A DNA stretch of 64,000 nt from Pedobacter sp. N36a. Lineage in GTDB: Bacteria; Bacteroidota; Bacteroidia; Sphingobacteriales; Sphingobacteriaceae. The translations under genes and the position numbers were made by a program. Positions 52,154-61,148 of the stretch are shown here, piece after piece (position 1 is the first letter of the stretch; the number at the start of each line of letters is the position of its first letter). The notes below the pieces were generated by a model. It ran no database searches and was not told the origin of the DNA. It saw only the letters and a program-made list of their open reading frames with translations. The stretch covers positions 434,001 through 498,000 of the forward strand of contig NZ_JACSZW010000004.1 of NCBI RefSeq assembly GCF_014472395.1, given 5' to 3'.

Positions 52154-54673
52154 CTAATATTTAGTGATTTCGTAAATACGCAGGGGCTCAGCCGAATCGG
52201 TTTTAAAATACAAAGTATCTATATTCTTCAACGCAGACTTCTCGATTTTAATAAGATCTGAACCTCCTTTATAAATCACCCATTCTTTACCACGCTTATC
52301 TTTTGAAAAGACCGTTACAGATTGCCCGTTCAGACGCAGTAACCACCTTAAATCAGCTTGCTGAAAATCTTTTGGCAAATGCAGCATTCCCGGTTCATGC
52401 TTAGAAAAAGTACTAAACGTTGCCAAATTTCCATCCAATACATACACTCCGTTATCGGCTTCGTTCTTTGTCTTTACCTCCAATTTAAACAATTTGAGGT
52501 AAAAATTCTGTGCCTGATCAGATTGATTTCTAAAGCGGATATACTGTGCTTCGGTAGGATAAAACTGATTCGCTTTTCCATTCCCTTTTTTCTCTGTCAC
52601 AGGGACCCCCTTCCAGTTGATGCCATCAGCGGAGCTTTCAAAAATACCCCAAGTACCAAGCGAAGCCGATTCCAGGTTAAACTGTAAAGCCAAAGGTTTT
52701 AAATTCGGATGTAAACGTAAGCCAAAATACTCCCCAGACTTCAAGGTAATGGTTTCCAAGACCGGCGCAATGGCCACGCTTTGATTGCCAATCTGTAATG
52801 GCTGACTTTTCAATTTGGCAGCATTACTGAACAGCGTAGTCTGGTCCTTGTCGCTAACCGTAGCTCCCGCAGCAGCCAACCGATTTCCCTGAGCCATCTG
52901 CTGACCAATCATCAGCAAGACCGACTTTACAAAAGGGGTCATCACCAGGGATCCTGTTTTAACGCCTGGCTGATAAGGATTCAGGTTCATCCTTTTATCC
53001 AGGTCAGTCATTTCATCCAAGTACCGCTCGGTCTGCAGGTATTTACCCCAGGCCGAAGCAAAGGACTTATTGTTCCAATCTTCCGCTAAATCCATTACCG
53101 CAAGCCCCGCTTTTCCCAGTAAATCAAATTGCTGGAGCCATGGGCTAATCTGCTCCACTAACCTCTTATTCTGGCTCTTTAAGGGAATATCTTTTGCCGC
53201 AGCAATCATTCCCTCAAATTCTTTTTTAAGGCGCTGTGCATCGGCAATCGAATACCCTCCTTCGCTTAGCGACTTCAGAAAAGAAAGGGTATAAGGTTTG
53301 ATTTCTACGGACTCCGTTCTTCTATAGCGGTGGCCATTGGCTCCCGGATCACTATTATGGGCATTAAATAATTGGAACGCTGCTGATGCCTCCGGCATGA
53401 TGTAACGGTGAGAAGCCAGCCATGCCTGTTCCGGATCATAATTCTTCATGTTCCAGGTATAACCTGCTACGCCGAATATAGCAGTCTTCGAAGGCTCCGC
53501 TTTATCCATTGGATTAGAGACGAAACCAGACATTTCCTGCTGGGCATCTATATCAATGCCATAAGATGGCCCCATTAATAAATGGTCGCGTACATAATCA
53601 CTAACCGGAAAATTCCACCATACGAATGCGGGTCTGCGAATGCGTTTATTGACCCATTCCAAGCCCTCCTTCGTAATGTCAGCGACCACGGTATTCCCAG
53701 TCCACATGATATGGATGGCAGGGTCCAGCTTTTCGCCTAGAATATCCAGGTAAGTACCTGGTTTCGGATCGGACCAACTTTTATTATATTCTGTTGGACA
53801 CATGATCAATGGGGTCACATCCTTTTTCTTATTTACAAATTGGTACTGGATATAATTCAACAAGCCCGCTTGTTTACCGGCATCTGTACCCACACCAGAA
53901 ATGTCATCAAAGAATACGGCGAAAGAGCGGACTCCTAATCCATACATCATTTCAAACTTTTTAAGCACCGCAGTACTGTCTTCCAGGTTCCATTTGATAT
54001 CTTTTCCCGGGTGAATGGCCCATACAAAATCTACATAATTCTTTTTTGCTTCCTGTACCAATTGCTTGATTTCAGCCTCTTCCTTTTCCGGATAATGTAA
54101 CCTCCAATTTGGTGAAGAATGGTAAGGATCGTCTTTCGGACCATAGATATAGGTATTCAGTTTCAGCTGGCCGTAAAAACGCAGTTGAGCAATCCGGTCC
54201 TGCTGTGTCCAAGGCTCTCCATAAAAGCCTTCTACCGTGCCGCGGAAAGGAACATCTGGATAATCAGTTACTTTTACATAAGGAACTGCCGTTTTAGCAT
54301 TAGCTAGCTGTATTAAAGTTTGTGCAGCATAAAATACACCCCGATCATCCGCAGCACTGATCTTAACACCTTCTTTATTGATGGTCAACTGATAAGCACC
54401 GGAACGCTGAGCCGGAGATTTACTTTTCAAAACCGTTAATGGCAATGCTTTTTTTCCACCATCCATTTTGAGCACAGTGTTTAAAAGGCTTTGCAATTCT
54501 GGATTTAAAGTTCCAGGTTTCACATACAGCGCTTGTCCCAATGGAAATGATCCAGGTTCCATCACCAATTCATGAGGTTGGGGATAAATCACTACTGGCA
54601 GTTCCTGAGCCAGCGACACTTTAGTGAGTACACATAAAAAAATAGGGATCAATCGTCTTTTAAAGTTTAGCAT
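52154..54673 (-). CDS. GH84 beta-N-acetylglucosaminidase with C-terminal accessory domains
   Basis: An 839-residue exported enzyme (signal peptide to about residue 23, SLAQ). N-terminal GH20b-like domain (about 25-135, with DDRGVFYAAQTLIQL). GH84 catalytic domain (about 140-430) opens with FRGTVEGFYGEPWT and carries the Asp pair in FAVFFDDISG (Asp256, Asp257) used in substrate-assisted hydrolysis of beta-GlcNAc. A helical domain and discoidin-like C-terminus follow. Related enzymes cut mucin, hyaluronan-like or O-GlcNAc sugars. Last gene of the utilisation locus; an 11-bp hairpin separates it from the previous gene. Confidence 0.93.
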   Translation of the reverse strand: MLNFKRRLIPIFLCVLTKVSLAQELPVVIYPQPHELVMEPGSFPLGQALYVKPGTLNPELQSLLNTVLKMDGGKKALPLTVLKSKSPAQRSGAYQLTINKEGVKISAADDRGVFYAAQTLIQLANAKTAVPYVKVTDYPDVPFRGTVEGFYGEPWTQQDRIAQLRFYGQLKLNTYIYGPKDDPYHSSPNWRLHYPEKEEAEIKQLVQEAKKNYVDFVWAIHPGKDIKWNLEDSTAVLKKFEMMYGLGVRSFAVFFDDISGVGTDAGKQAGLLNYIQYQFVNKKKDVTPLIMCPTEYNKSWSDPKPGTYLDILGEKLDPAIHIMWTGNTVVADITKEGLEWVNKRIRRPAFVWWNFPVSDYVRDHLLMGPSYGIDIDAQQEMSGFVSNPMDKAEPSKTAIFGVAGYTWNMKNYDPEQAWLASHRYIMPEASAAFQLFNAHNSDPGANGHRYRRTESVEIKPYTLSFLKSLSEGGYSIADAQRLKKEFEGMIAAAKDIPLKSQNKRLVEQISPWLQQFDLLGKAGLAVMDLAEDWNNKSFASAWGKYLQTERYLDEMTDLDKRMNLNPYQPGVKTGSLVMTPFVKSVLLMIGQQMAQGNRLAAAGATVSDKDQTTLFSNAAKLKSQPLQIGNQSVAIAPVLETITLKSGEYFGLRLHPNLKPLALQFNLESASLGTWGIFESSADGINWKGVPVTEKKGNGKANQFYPTEAQYIRFRNQSDQAQNFYLKLFKLEVKTKNEADNGVYVLDGNLATFSTFSKHEPGMLHLPKDFQQADLRWLLRLNGQSVTVFSKDKRGKEWVIYKGGSDLIKIEKSALKNIDTLYFKTDSAEPLRIYEITKY

Positions 54674-54717
54674 CTTCTTCTTTTCTTTCTTAACTATAGG
54701 GGATCTAACATAAGAAT

Positions 54718-54743
54718 GGGGCTCTGAAGGTATTCAGAGCCCC
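54718..54743 (-). other. Intercistronic hairpin before the GH84 gene
   Basis: Perfect 11-bp stem GGGGCTCTGAA/TTCAGAGCCCC with a four-base loop, in the 91 bases between the discoidin lipoprotein stop and the GH84 ATG. On the minus strand it is followed by ATTCTTATG, too poor in T for a strong terminator; may attenuate or partly stop transcription into GH84. Confidence 0.55.
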
Positions 54744-54764
54744 ACAATAATAGGATTAATAAAA

Positions 54765-55634
54765 TTATTTCCTGGAATAGGCTTCAAAATTAGCCAGACA
54801 TGGGTATGGTGATCCTACCCTTAGGGTTATCTTTACATAACGAATCGCTTCCGTAGTAACCACCGGATAAAGCTGTTCCGTTTTTATTGCTGGATTAAAA
54901 GCCAGTGATCCGGCACCGATTTCAGTATACTTAACGCCGTCTACACTACCTTCCAAAATGAAATTAGTAAAACCCTGAGTGGCATCAACATGGGCATTTA
55001 AGCCCACTTTCGTTAGCCTACTCGCTGTTTTCATATCCACAATTAACCAATGCGGATAAATATACATCGGCTCTGCATTATAATCCGACTGCCAGAAAGA
55101 AGGTACTCCCGGAGAAGAAAGACTGATTCTTTTCAGGTCATCCACAATATTCTCCGCACCATTAAACTCATTATCTGCGTCATTGATTTCGCTGGAAGCG
55201 CTAGCCGTCCAACCGATCTTTGTCAATTTAACCTCTGGTTTCAAAATCGGTACGATACCAATCAACCTGGTTTCTGCCAATTTTCCTGCAGTATTATTCA
55301 CTAGAATCGTAAAATTGGTCATTTCAGAAATTGGGAGCGTAAAAGACCCAGTTGCGTCTTGATTGTTCTTAACTGAATGTTCTTTTCTCAGACCATCCTG
55401 ATTGTACTTTACCAAAATATCCACTGCTTTCTTTGAGCTATTGCTCCATTCAAATTTAGCACCATCCATTTCCGAAGACACAGCAATCGAATTGGCCACA
55501 TTAATATAAGTGGGATCTTCCGTCACTTCTACCGGAACCGGGATCACTTCAATAACAGGTGCTACGGAACTTTTCTTACAAGAGATTGCTGCAACAGCAA
55601 AAACCATAAATAGGTACAGACATTTTCTTTTCAT
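54765..55634 (-). CDS. Discoidin-domain surface lipoprotein (DUF4959-like)
   Basis: A 289-residue lipoprotein with lipobox AVAAISCKKS (Cys about 19). A DUF4959/DUF4998-like Ig-type domain comes first (about residues 40-130: MDGAKFEWSNSSKKAVDILVKYNQDG). An F5/8 type C-like fold follows (about residues 150-285: FWQSDY, PHWLIVDMKTASRLTKVGL, FILEGSVDGVKYTEIG, IRYVKITLRVG). Such proteins sit on the cell surface beside SusCD and bind glycans. Probably a carbohydrate-binding partner of the M60 and GH84 enzymes. No enzyme motif. Confidence 0.8.
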   Translation of the reverse strand: MKRKCLYLFMVFAVAAISCKKSSVAPVIEVIPVPVEVTEDPTYINVANSIAVSSEMDGAKFEWSNSSKKAVDILVKYNQDGLRKEHSVKNNQDATGSFTLPISEMTNFTILVNNTAGKLAETRLIGIVPILKPEVKLTKIGWTASASSEINDADNEFNGAENIVDDLKRISLSSPGVPSFWQSDYNAEPMYIYPHWLIVDMKTASRLTKVGLNAHVDATQGFTNFILEGSVDGVKYTEIGAGSLAFNPAIKTEQLYPVVTTEAIRYVKITLRVGSPYPCLANFEAYSRK

Positions 55635-55671
55635 TGTTTTCTGTTTTTATTAAATATCTAAGCCTAAAAAA

Positions 55672-57435
55672 TTAACGTTTAATGAATTCCGTTTCATAGT
55701 CATCCAACCATACCGTTCCGTCAAGGTTCCATGCTGCTTTAGTTGGCACTCTTAACCAATAGAACATTTGTGTCGTCACATCAACATTCTGAAGCAAGAT
55801 CATTTTCGGGTCTGCTGGACCATAACCTGTAGCTGGAGTCGCGGCTAAAAGATCCCAGGAATACTTTCCGGTAATCGTAAAATTCGGACGATTGGCCACC
55901 TTATTCTTAATCGTATTGGTACCACCATCATTTCCTGGCCAATAGCTTACCAGATTAGGGTAATCAGGGTCTGTAGTTGGCACTTCGGTTTGGGTCACAG
56001 CCGCTTTAATTGCAGATTCTGATAATACTTTATTCCAAATCTTCAAATCTGACATGTACAAGTTGATATAACCTCCGGAGAATACTTCAGGCTGATATCC
56101 CATCACTAATGGAGCGGTTGAAGTCACCTGTGAAGTACCTGGTAAAGTCACTTCATCGAAAGACTTCAGCCCATCTACATACATATTGATTTTAAAGTCT
56201 GCACCAACCTTGCCAATTGTTCCCGTAATAGTATGCCATTTTCCATCCGTTCCAACATTTTCAGCCCTTGGCTGTACTGCAGTAGTACCATTACCTACAA
56301 AGAAGGTTACTCCATTGTCATTTCTAAAAAAGGACCATCCAGCAGTAGCACCCGTACGGGCTGTAATCTTACTCAGGAAAGGAGGAAAGATATAATTGTA
56401 TTTACCATCAGCATTCTTATTAATCAGGATTTTAGCCATAATTGTCATCGAGCCATTGCCAGGATTGTACAAACCAGTAGGGTCATTTGCCGTAGCTCTC
56501 ACCACTCTTCCTGCTGCCACTTCCACAGCGTTGTCTCCTTTACCCCAGTACCTTACCGAATAATAAGGATTGGCCTTCATTTCGAATGGCTTAAAGTTTG
56601 GGTTATAAAAGATACTGAAGATATTTCTTTCCTGAATGGAAGCTCCACCGTAAGTTTTACCTACTCCCCCATGACTGGAGGAAACGATCACTAACCAGTC
56701 TTCTTTAGCATAGTCTTTACGTTTCTTCAAAGCGTCCAACATTTCACCGATATAAGCATCAGCCTTTTCAATCGCATCCTTATATTCCGGAACCTCTGCT
56801 GAGAAACCGAAAGTAGTTCCCGCAGTTACTACACCACGTAAATCAGCAATCAGCACACGTTGGTTGTCGGTTTGTAAAGCTTTTACAACAGAGTCTTTCA
56901 CTTGTTGGTCATTGCTCGCTAAAACACGGCGATCCGCATGGATCAGGTAATTGTTTAAAGCTTTATTTGAAGTTGCCGTTAAGGTTTTAAATTCTGGTCT
57001 TACATCTAGCATACGGGCAAGTGCTGTTGGATATTTGGCCACTTCATTATGATCTTCAGACAAACTTTCTAAATTAAATTCCTCATCCAATACACGGTGT
57101 TTGCTTGAAGTTACCCCAGTAATTAAACTAGCCCAGGTTGTTCCAGTATTGGTCTTTGCATCACTTACTGCATCAAAACTATACTTACTGTTTTTCAGCA
57201 TGCCCGCAATATTTACCGGATTCAGCTTTTTCACTTCAGCACCTACAGCACCATCTATAGTAATGATCAAGACTTTTCTTTCTCCATAGCTATCTGCAGC
57301 CCGCCCATATTCTTCGAATACAGGGGGCGGATTGTCATACTTTTTACAGGCATTAAACAGGGTAGCAAACAATGTCAATGCTGCACCCGTCATCAGCATC
57401 GCTGTTTTATTTTTATAATTCATCATAATTTTCAA
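55672..57435 (-). CDS. LamG lipoprotein with phosphodiesterase-like fold (DUF4983-like), copy A
   Basis: A 587-residue lipoprotein (lipobox LFNACKK). Residues about 50-300 follow the alkaline-phosphatase/nucleotide-pyrophosphatase fold: VLIITIDGAVGAEVKKLN, KTNTGTTWASLITGVTSSKHRV, DAIEKADAYIGEMLDALKKR, WLVIVSSSHGG. By eye, the first Asp and the Thr-type nucleophile are kept, but the second Asp-His pair reads SSH and the central Asp-His ligands are gone. A LamG/concanavalin-like domain (about residues 330-480) follows, then a conserved tail with QMFYWLRVPTKAAWNLDG. Likely a glycan-binding scaffold. Start could also be at the fourth or fifth codon. Confidence 0.72.
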   Translation of the reverse strand: MKIMMNYKNKTAMLMTGAALTLFATLFNACKKYDNPPPVFEEYGRAADSYGERKVLIITIDGAVGAEVKKLNPVNIAGMLKNSKYSFDAVSDAKTNTGTTWASLITGVTSSKHRVLDEEFNLESLSEDHNEVAKYPTALARMLDVRPEFKTLTATSNKALNNYLIHADRRVLASNDQQVKDSVVKALQTDNQRVLIADLRGVVTAGTTFGFSAEVPEYKDAIEKADAYIGEMLDALKKRKDYAKEDWLVIVSSSHGGVGKTYGGASIQERNIFSIFYNPNFKPFEMKANPYYSVRYWGKGDNAVEVAAGRVVRATANDPTGLYNPGNGSMTIMAKILINKNADGKYNYIFPPFLSKITARTGATAGWSFFRNDNGVTFFVGNGTTAVQPRAENVGTDGKWHTITGTIGKVGADFKINMYVDGLKSFDEVTLPGTSQVTSTAPLVMGYQPEVFSGGYINLYMSDLKIWNKVLSESAIKAAVTQTEVPTTDPDYPNLVSYWPGNDGGTNTIKNKVANRPNFTITGKYSWDLLAATPATGYGPADPKMILLQNVDVTTQMFYWLRVPTKAAWNLDGTVWLDDYETEFIKR

Positions 57436-57448
57436 TGATTTAAATTCT

Positions 57449-59380
57449 TTATGGCTTAATGATATTTAGCTCCGCTAATGCAGCATATGGAGAATTACTA
57501 TGGTTATTTAAAATCACAACCTTAAAATACCTGCCCGTTTTCTCTGCTGGGAAAAGGTATTCAATTTTCTGACCTTGCAATCTTGCCAACTGTTTAGAGC
57601 CTACTTTCGTCCAGTTCGTTTTATCCTCACTCACGTATACCTCTATATCCTTAGGTAATTGATCCGCGCTATTTCTAGTGATAAAATAAAGGCCCTTTAC
57701 TGTAGTCGAGGTAGCTACATCCAGTACAATCGTATGCGGCATCTGGCCGGTTGCACCGTTCCATTGCGAATGCCAGAAAGTATTGTTATCCCCATCAATC
57801 ATGGCATTTGCTCTTCCATTCACAGCGCCCTCTCCTGTCAGCTCTTCAGAAGTAGCTGTGATGACATAAGGGTTGTAGACTTCATTCCCTCCCAGTTTGG
57901 TCATCGGGTTATAAGTCCAGATTTTTTTCCTTAACAATGGGAATTTTTTGGAAATCTTTGCGGTTGAAACGCTACTCACTTCAATACCCCATGCATTAAA
58001 GAATGGCAACAAATTCACATTTGCAAATTCAGAGAAACGTTCATACACAAAATCCTTTTTATCTTGAGTGGTATTGGCAAGTCTTGTTGCGTGTCTGGCT
58101 TCTGTATACAGATGCGTCATCGCACCATAGCCATATTTTTCAAAGATCTGCAAGAAAGGAATCATTCTTTTAAAAGGATCATTCATACCGGCATCCGTAT
58201 CAAATTTCTTCGCGCCAGTCGGTCCGGCTGCATAAGCCAAGGCAGGAGCTACCCAGTCGTCGCCATGCTGAATCGAGAAATTAGCCCCATTTCTATTGGC
58301 TACTTTATAATTGAAAAGGTTGTTTGTCGTTTCTCCTAACACTTCCCAGCTCCAGATAGAAGGCTGCTGACAATTGTGACCAAACTCATGGTATGTACCC
58401 CAATTTGCACCACTTTGCAATTGTTCCAAGCTAATCACACTATTGAACCATTCGCTGTCCATGGTGGCCACAACAGGGAAACCATTGTGACCATAACCTA
58501 CAGAAGGCTGAATGTCTAATACCTCACGCCATGCAGACTGTGGGCTACGGTCTCTAAGATCCGCACTGTTATCAGATAGACCCATCCAACCATTATAGTC
58601 CAGTTCAAATTTCGCATTCCATTCTTTCATCAATGCCGTTGGATTAACCAATGGTTTTGAAGAGTTAAAATTCCGAATCAGGAAATCTCTTGGGATCAGG
58701 AAGATCACTCTAGAAGACCTCAATTCCAACCAGGGTACAGTCGAGGCTTTCACCTGAGCAATCCATTGTGCATCATTAGATACTCCTAATACAAAGTCTG
58801 GAGACACTACCGCACCGGTAATAGTTAACTCTACCGGTTTCTCAAAAGCAATATCTGCACGGATATAAATTGTTCCGCCATACAGGTTACGAACATAATT
58901 TACCCCAGGAAACAATTGTTTCGTATTGGTGATTACTGCATCTCTCTGCAAAGGCTCCTTTCCGGTAAGGTTGTCGGTATGACCACCCACCTGAACACTT
59001 AAACCATTAATTCCTGCAGGAACAACAATTTTGATCAATTCCCCTGCCGGAGCATAATAACCGATACTAAATTGTGGTTCTGGTGCCACATTGATTCTTA
59101 AAAGTTTACCATTAGAGGCAGAAAAATTCAGGTCTAAAACCACTTTTGCATTCACTACACGTGGTTCAGAGGGCTCTACCATTCCAGGGAAAATCCTTGC
59201 CCTGGAATACATGGTACGGTCTATCTGCATCATCATCGTATCTAGTGGTAATCCGCCTGGAACCACTTCACCTGACGCATTAAAGCCATCTTCAAATTTA
59301 TAACCATATTTCTTGCAGGAGATGAAGCCCATCAATACAAGCAGCATAAGCAGTTTGCTTAAAAAATTAGCGTTTTTCAT
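57449..59380 (-). CDS. M60-family zinc metallopeptidase (mucin-type glycopeptidase), lipoprotein
   Basis: A 643-residue lipoprotein (lipobox MGFISCKK, Cys22). N-terminal beta region (about 60-200) ending in YGGTIYIRADIAFEKPVELTI, a feature of M60/enhancin proteins. Catalytic domain: GTYHEFGHNCQQPSIWSWEVLGE with HEFGH at 331-335 and the downstream Glu at 346 or 350, fitting the M60 HExxH-x(8-28)-E motif. C-terminal F5/8 discoidin domain (about 500-643). Family enzymes cleave the peptide next to O-glycans on mucins. Between the two LamG lipoproteins, 7-13 bases each side, so one operon. Confidence 0.92.
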   Translation of the reverse strand: MKNANFLSKLLMLLVLMGFISCKKYGYKFEDGFNASGEVVPGGLPLDTMMMQIDRTMYSRARIFPGMVEPSEPRVVNAKVVLDLNFSASNGKLLRINVAPEPQFSIGYYAPAGELIKIVVPAGINGLSVQVGGHTDNLTGKEPLQRDAVITNTKQLFPGVNYVRNLYGGTIYIRADIAFEKPVELTITGAVVSPDFVLGVSNDAQWIAQVKASTVPWLELRSSRVIFLIPRDFLIRNFNSSKPLVNPTALMKEWNAKFELDYNGWMGLSDNSADLRDRSPQSAWREVLDIQPSVGYGHNGFPVVATMDSEWFNSVISLEQLQSGANWGTYHEFGHNCQQPSIWSWEVLGETTNNLFNYKVANRNGANFSIQHGDDWVAPALAYAAGPTGAKKFDTDAGMNDPFKRMIPFLQIFEKYGYGAMTHLYTEARHATRLANTTQDKKDFVYERFSEFANVNLLPFFNAWGIEVSSVSTAKISKKFPLLRKKIWTYNPMTKLGGNEVYNPYVITATSEELTGEGAVNGRANAMIDGDNNTFWHSQWNGATGQMPHTIVLDVATSTTVKGLYFITRNSADQLPKDIEVYVSEDKTNWTKVGSKQLARLQGQKIEYLFPAEKTGRYFKVVILNNHSNSPYAALAELNIIKP

Positions 59381-59387
59381 ATCACAA

Positions 59388-61121
59388 TTAAGGTTTAATG
59401 TCTGAATAAGTTGGGTCCCATGATTTTCCTGCTAGTCCCCATGAAGTAGGCACTGAAACACCCATCCAATGATAGATTTCAATAGGAATGTCTACATTGT
59501 TAGGGACCATAGTATAGAAATTAGCATTGATATCAGGGCATAATGCCGGACTCACTACACTAAATGTTTCCCATGGTACGGTCCCACCTAATCTGAAATC
59601 CAGTCCTTTTCCAGTTTTTTCTTTTAGGACGTTTCCAAGACCATCCTGCATTGGCCAGTAGCCAATCAGGGTACTATATTTAGGGTGGTCTGCTTTAATG
59701 TCCGGTTTACAGCCATAAGCGGATATTTCCGTAGCCGTTAAAGCAGCCTTGAAGATTTTTAACTCCGTCATTAGCACTGAGGCATTCTGATTTCCATCTG
59801 TAGGCAGGTAACCTAACCTTAAAGCTGCAGGGTTGTCCAATGTATTGCTGTTCATGTCTAGTTCATTGTCAAATTTACCATCAGTATATCCTCTTACCTT
59901 TTTATTGGTACCATCAAATACAATGGTCAGCTTATGCCATTTCCCATCATTAATTGCTCTTCCTTTCATTTGTTCGGATACATTCGTATTCAGCGTCCAT
60001 GCGCCTCCTTCTAAAAACATATTCCAACCTGGACCTGTAAATCCTTTTTCCCGTTTAGACAAAAAGGTAGGATAGATCTCACTGGTTGTATTGCTTTTCA
60101 ACAGGATCTCTATCGTGTAATTTCCATAAACACCGAAATTATAGGCAGTAGCGCTGTTCACCGTTGCTATTGGTCTGGTGGCATCCGTAAAATCATAGCG
60201 GATACTTGATCCACTGTAAGGAATCTTCTCAGAATCTGGTTTAGGAACAAATAAACTGTTGAATCTTGGATTGTAAAAAATCACAAAGTTATTTCTAACT
60301 GGGTCCGCATACGGCGTAATATCTGTACTATTAGGATCCGGAGCGATTAGCCCTCCTTTATTAGAGGCAATCACCACCAACCAGTTCTCCGTCACGAAGG
60401 TTTTTCTTTGAGACAAAGCATTGATCAGCTCACCGATATAGGTATCCATTTTAAGGACAGCATTGGCGTAATCGGCGGTAGTACTTTCATAACCTGAAGC
60501 TTTACCAGCAAGTTCTACACTATGAAATTGCGCCAGTACAAAACCTGCATCACCACGTTCCAGCTCGGCTTTCACTGCATTTTTTACTGCCACATCATCT
60601 CCTTCAAAGCTTTTATTCTCTGTAGCATCTTTAGCAAGGTAGCTACCGAATGCGGTAGATGCACTAAATGAGGCACTCCTTAGCCCTGGTACATTTTGTT
60701 TCAGTCTGGTAATCACCGATGGGAACTGACTCAGTTTATTTCCTGCGAAATCTTCTGAAACGACCCCATGCTGACCTCTCTTTACGCCGGTCAACATATT
60801 GGTCCAGGCACCAGCATTACTTACTCCCGTACCATCCACATCTGTTAAACCATCATAAGCGTAAATAGATTTTTTGATCACCTGAGAGATATTCGGGGCA
60901 TTAATTTCTTTCAATGCGCGCCCTCTAAGCCCATCCACGATAATGTACAATACCTTACGCGTTTTAGAATTTACACCCACCGTATCATTCTTTATATTCT
61001 CCTTTAATTTATTTGGAAAATCTTTATTACAGGAACCCAACATCATTAGCAGGACTATGGCTACCGAACCCAGTAGGCCAGCTACCAATCCTTTATGTGT
61101 ATATGTTTTTATTTTGTTCAT
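59388..61121 (-). CDS. LamG lipoprotein with degenerate phosphodiesterase-like fold (DUF4983-like), copy B
   Basis: A 577-residue paralogue of the copy A lipoprotein (lipobox MLGSCNKD). The fold is recognisable: VLYIIVDGLRGRALKEIN, GVSNAGAWTNMLTGVKRGQHGV, AVLKMDTYIGELINALSQR, NWLVVIASNKGG. Here even more active-site positions are lost: Asn replaces the nucleophile Thr and SNK replaces the SDH metal pair, so catalysis by the usual mechanism is very unlikely. A LamG domain (about residues 315-465) and the tail PIEIYHWMGVSVPTSWGLAG, like copy A, follow. Probably a surface glycan binder. Confidence 0.72.
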   Translation of the reverse strand: MNKIKTYTHKGLVAGLLGSVAIVLLMMLGSCNKDFPNKLKENIKNDTVGVNSKTRKVLYIIVDGLRGRALKEINAPNISQVIKKSIYAYDGLTDVDGTGVSNAGAWTNMLTGVKRGQHGVVSEDFAGNKLSQFPSVITRLKQNVPGLRSASFSASTAFGSYLAKDATENKSFEGDDVAVKNAVKAELERGDAGFVLAQFHSVELAGKASGYESTTADYANAVLKMDTYIGELINALSQRKTFVTENWLVVIASNKGGLIAPDPNSTDITPYADPVRNNFVIFYNPRFNSLFVPKPDSEKIPYSGSSIRYDFTDATRPIATVNSATAYNFGVYGNYTIEILLKSNTTSEIYPTFLSKREKGFTGPGWNMFLEGGAWTLNTNVSEQMKGRAINDGKWHKLTIVFDGTNKKVRGYTDGKFDNELDMNSNTLDNPAALRLGYLPTDGNQNASVLMTELKIFKAALTATEISAYGCKPDIKADHPKYSTLIGYWPMQDGLGNVLKEKTGKGLDFRLGGTVPWETFSVVSPALCPDINANFYTMVPNNVDIPIEIYHWMGVSVPTSWGLAGKSWDPTYSDIKP

Positions 61122-61148
61122 CTTATTGCTCTTAATCCTGAAAAATTA

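Noticed and set aside
56233..56694. A 153-codon plus-strand frame inside the copy A lipoprotein
   Set aside because: Ser/Thr/His-rich antisense shadow of the LamG region with no signal or domain.
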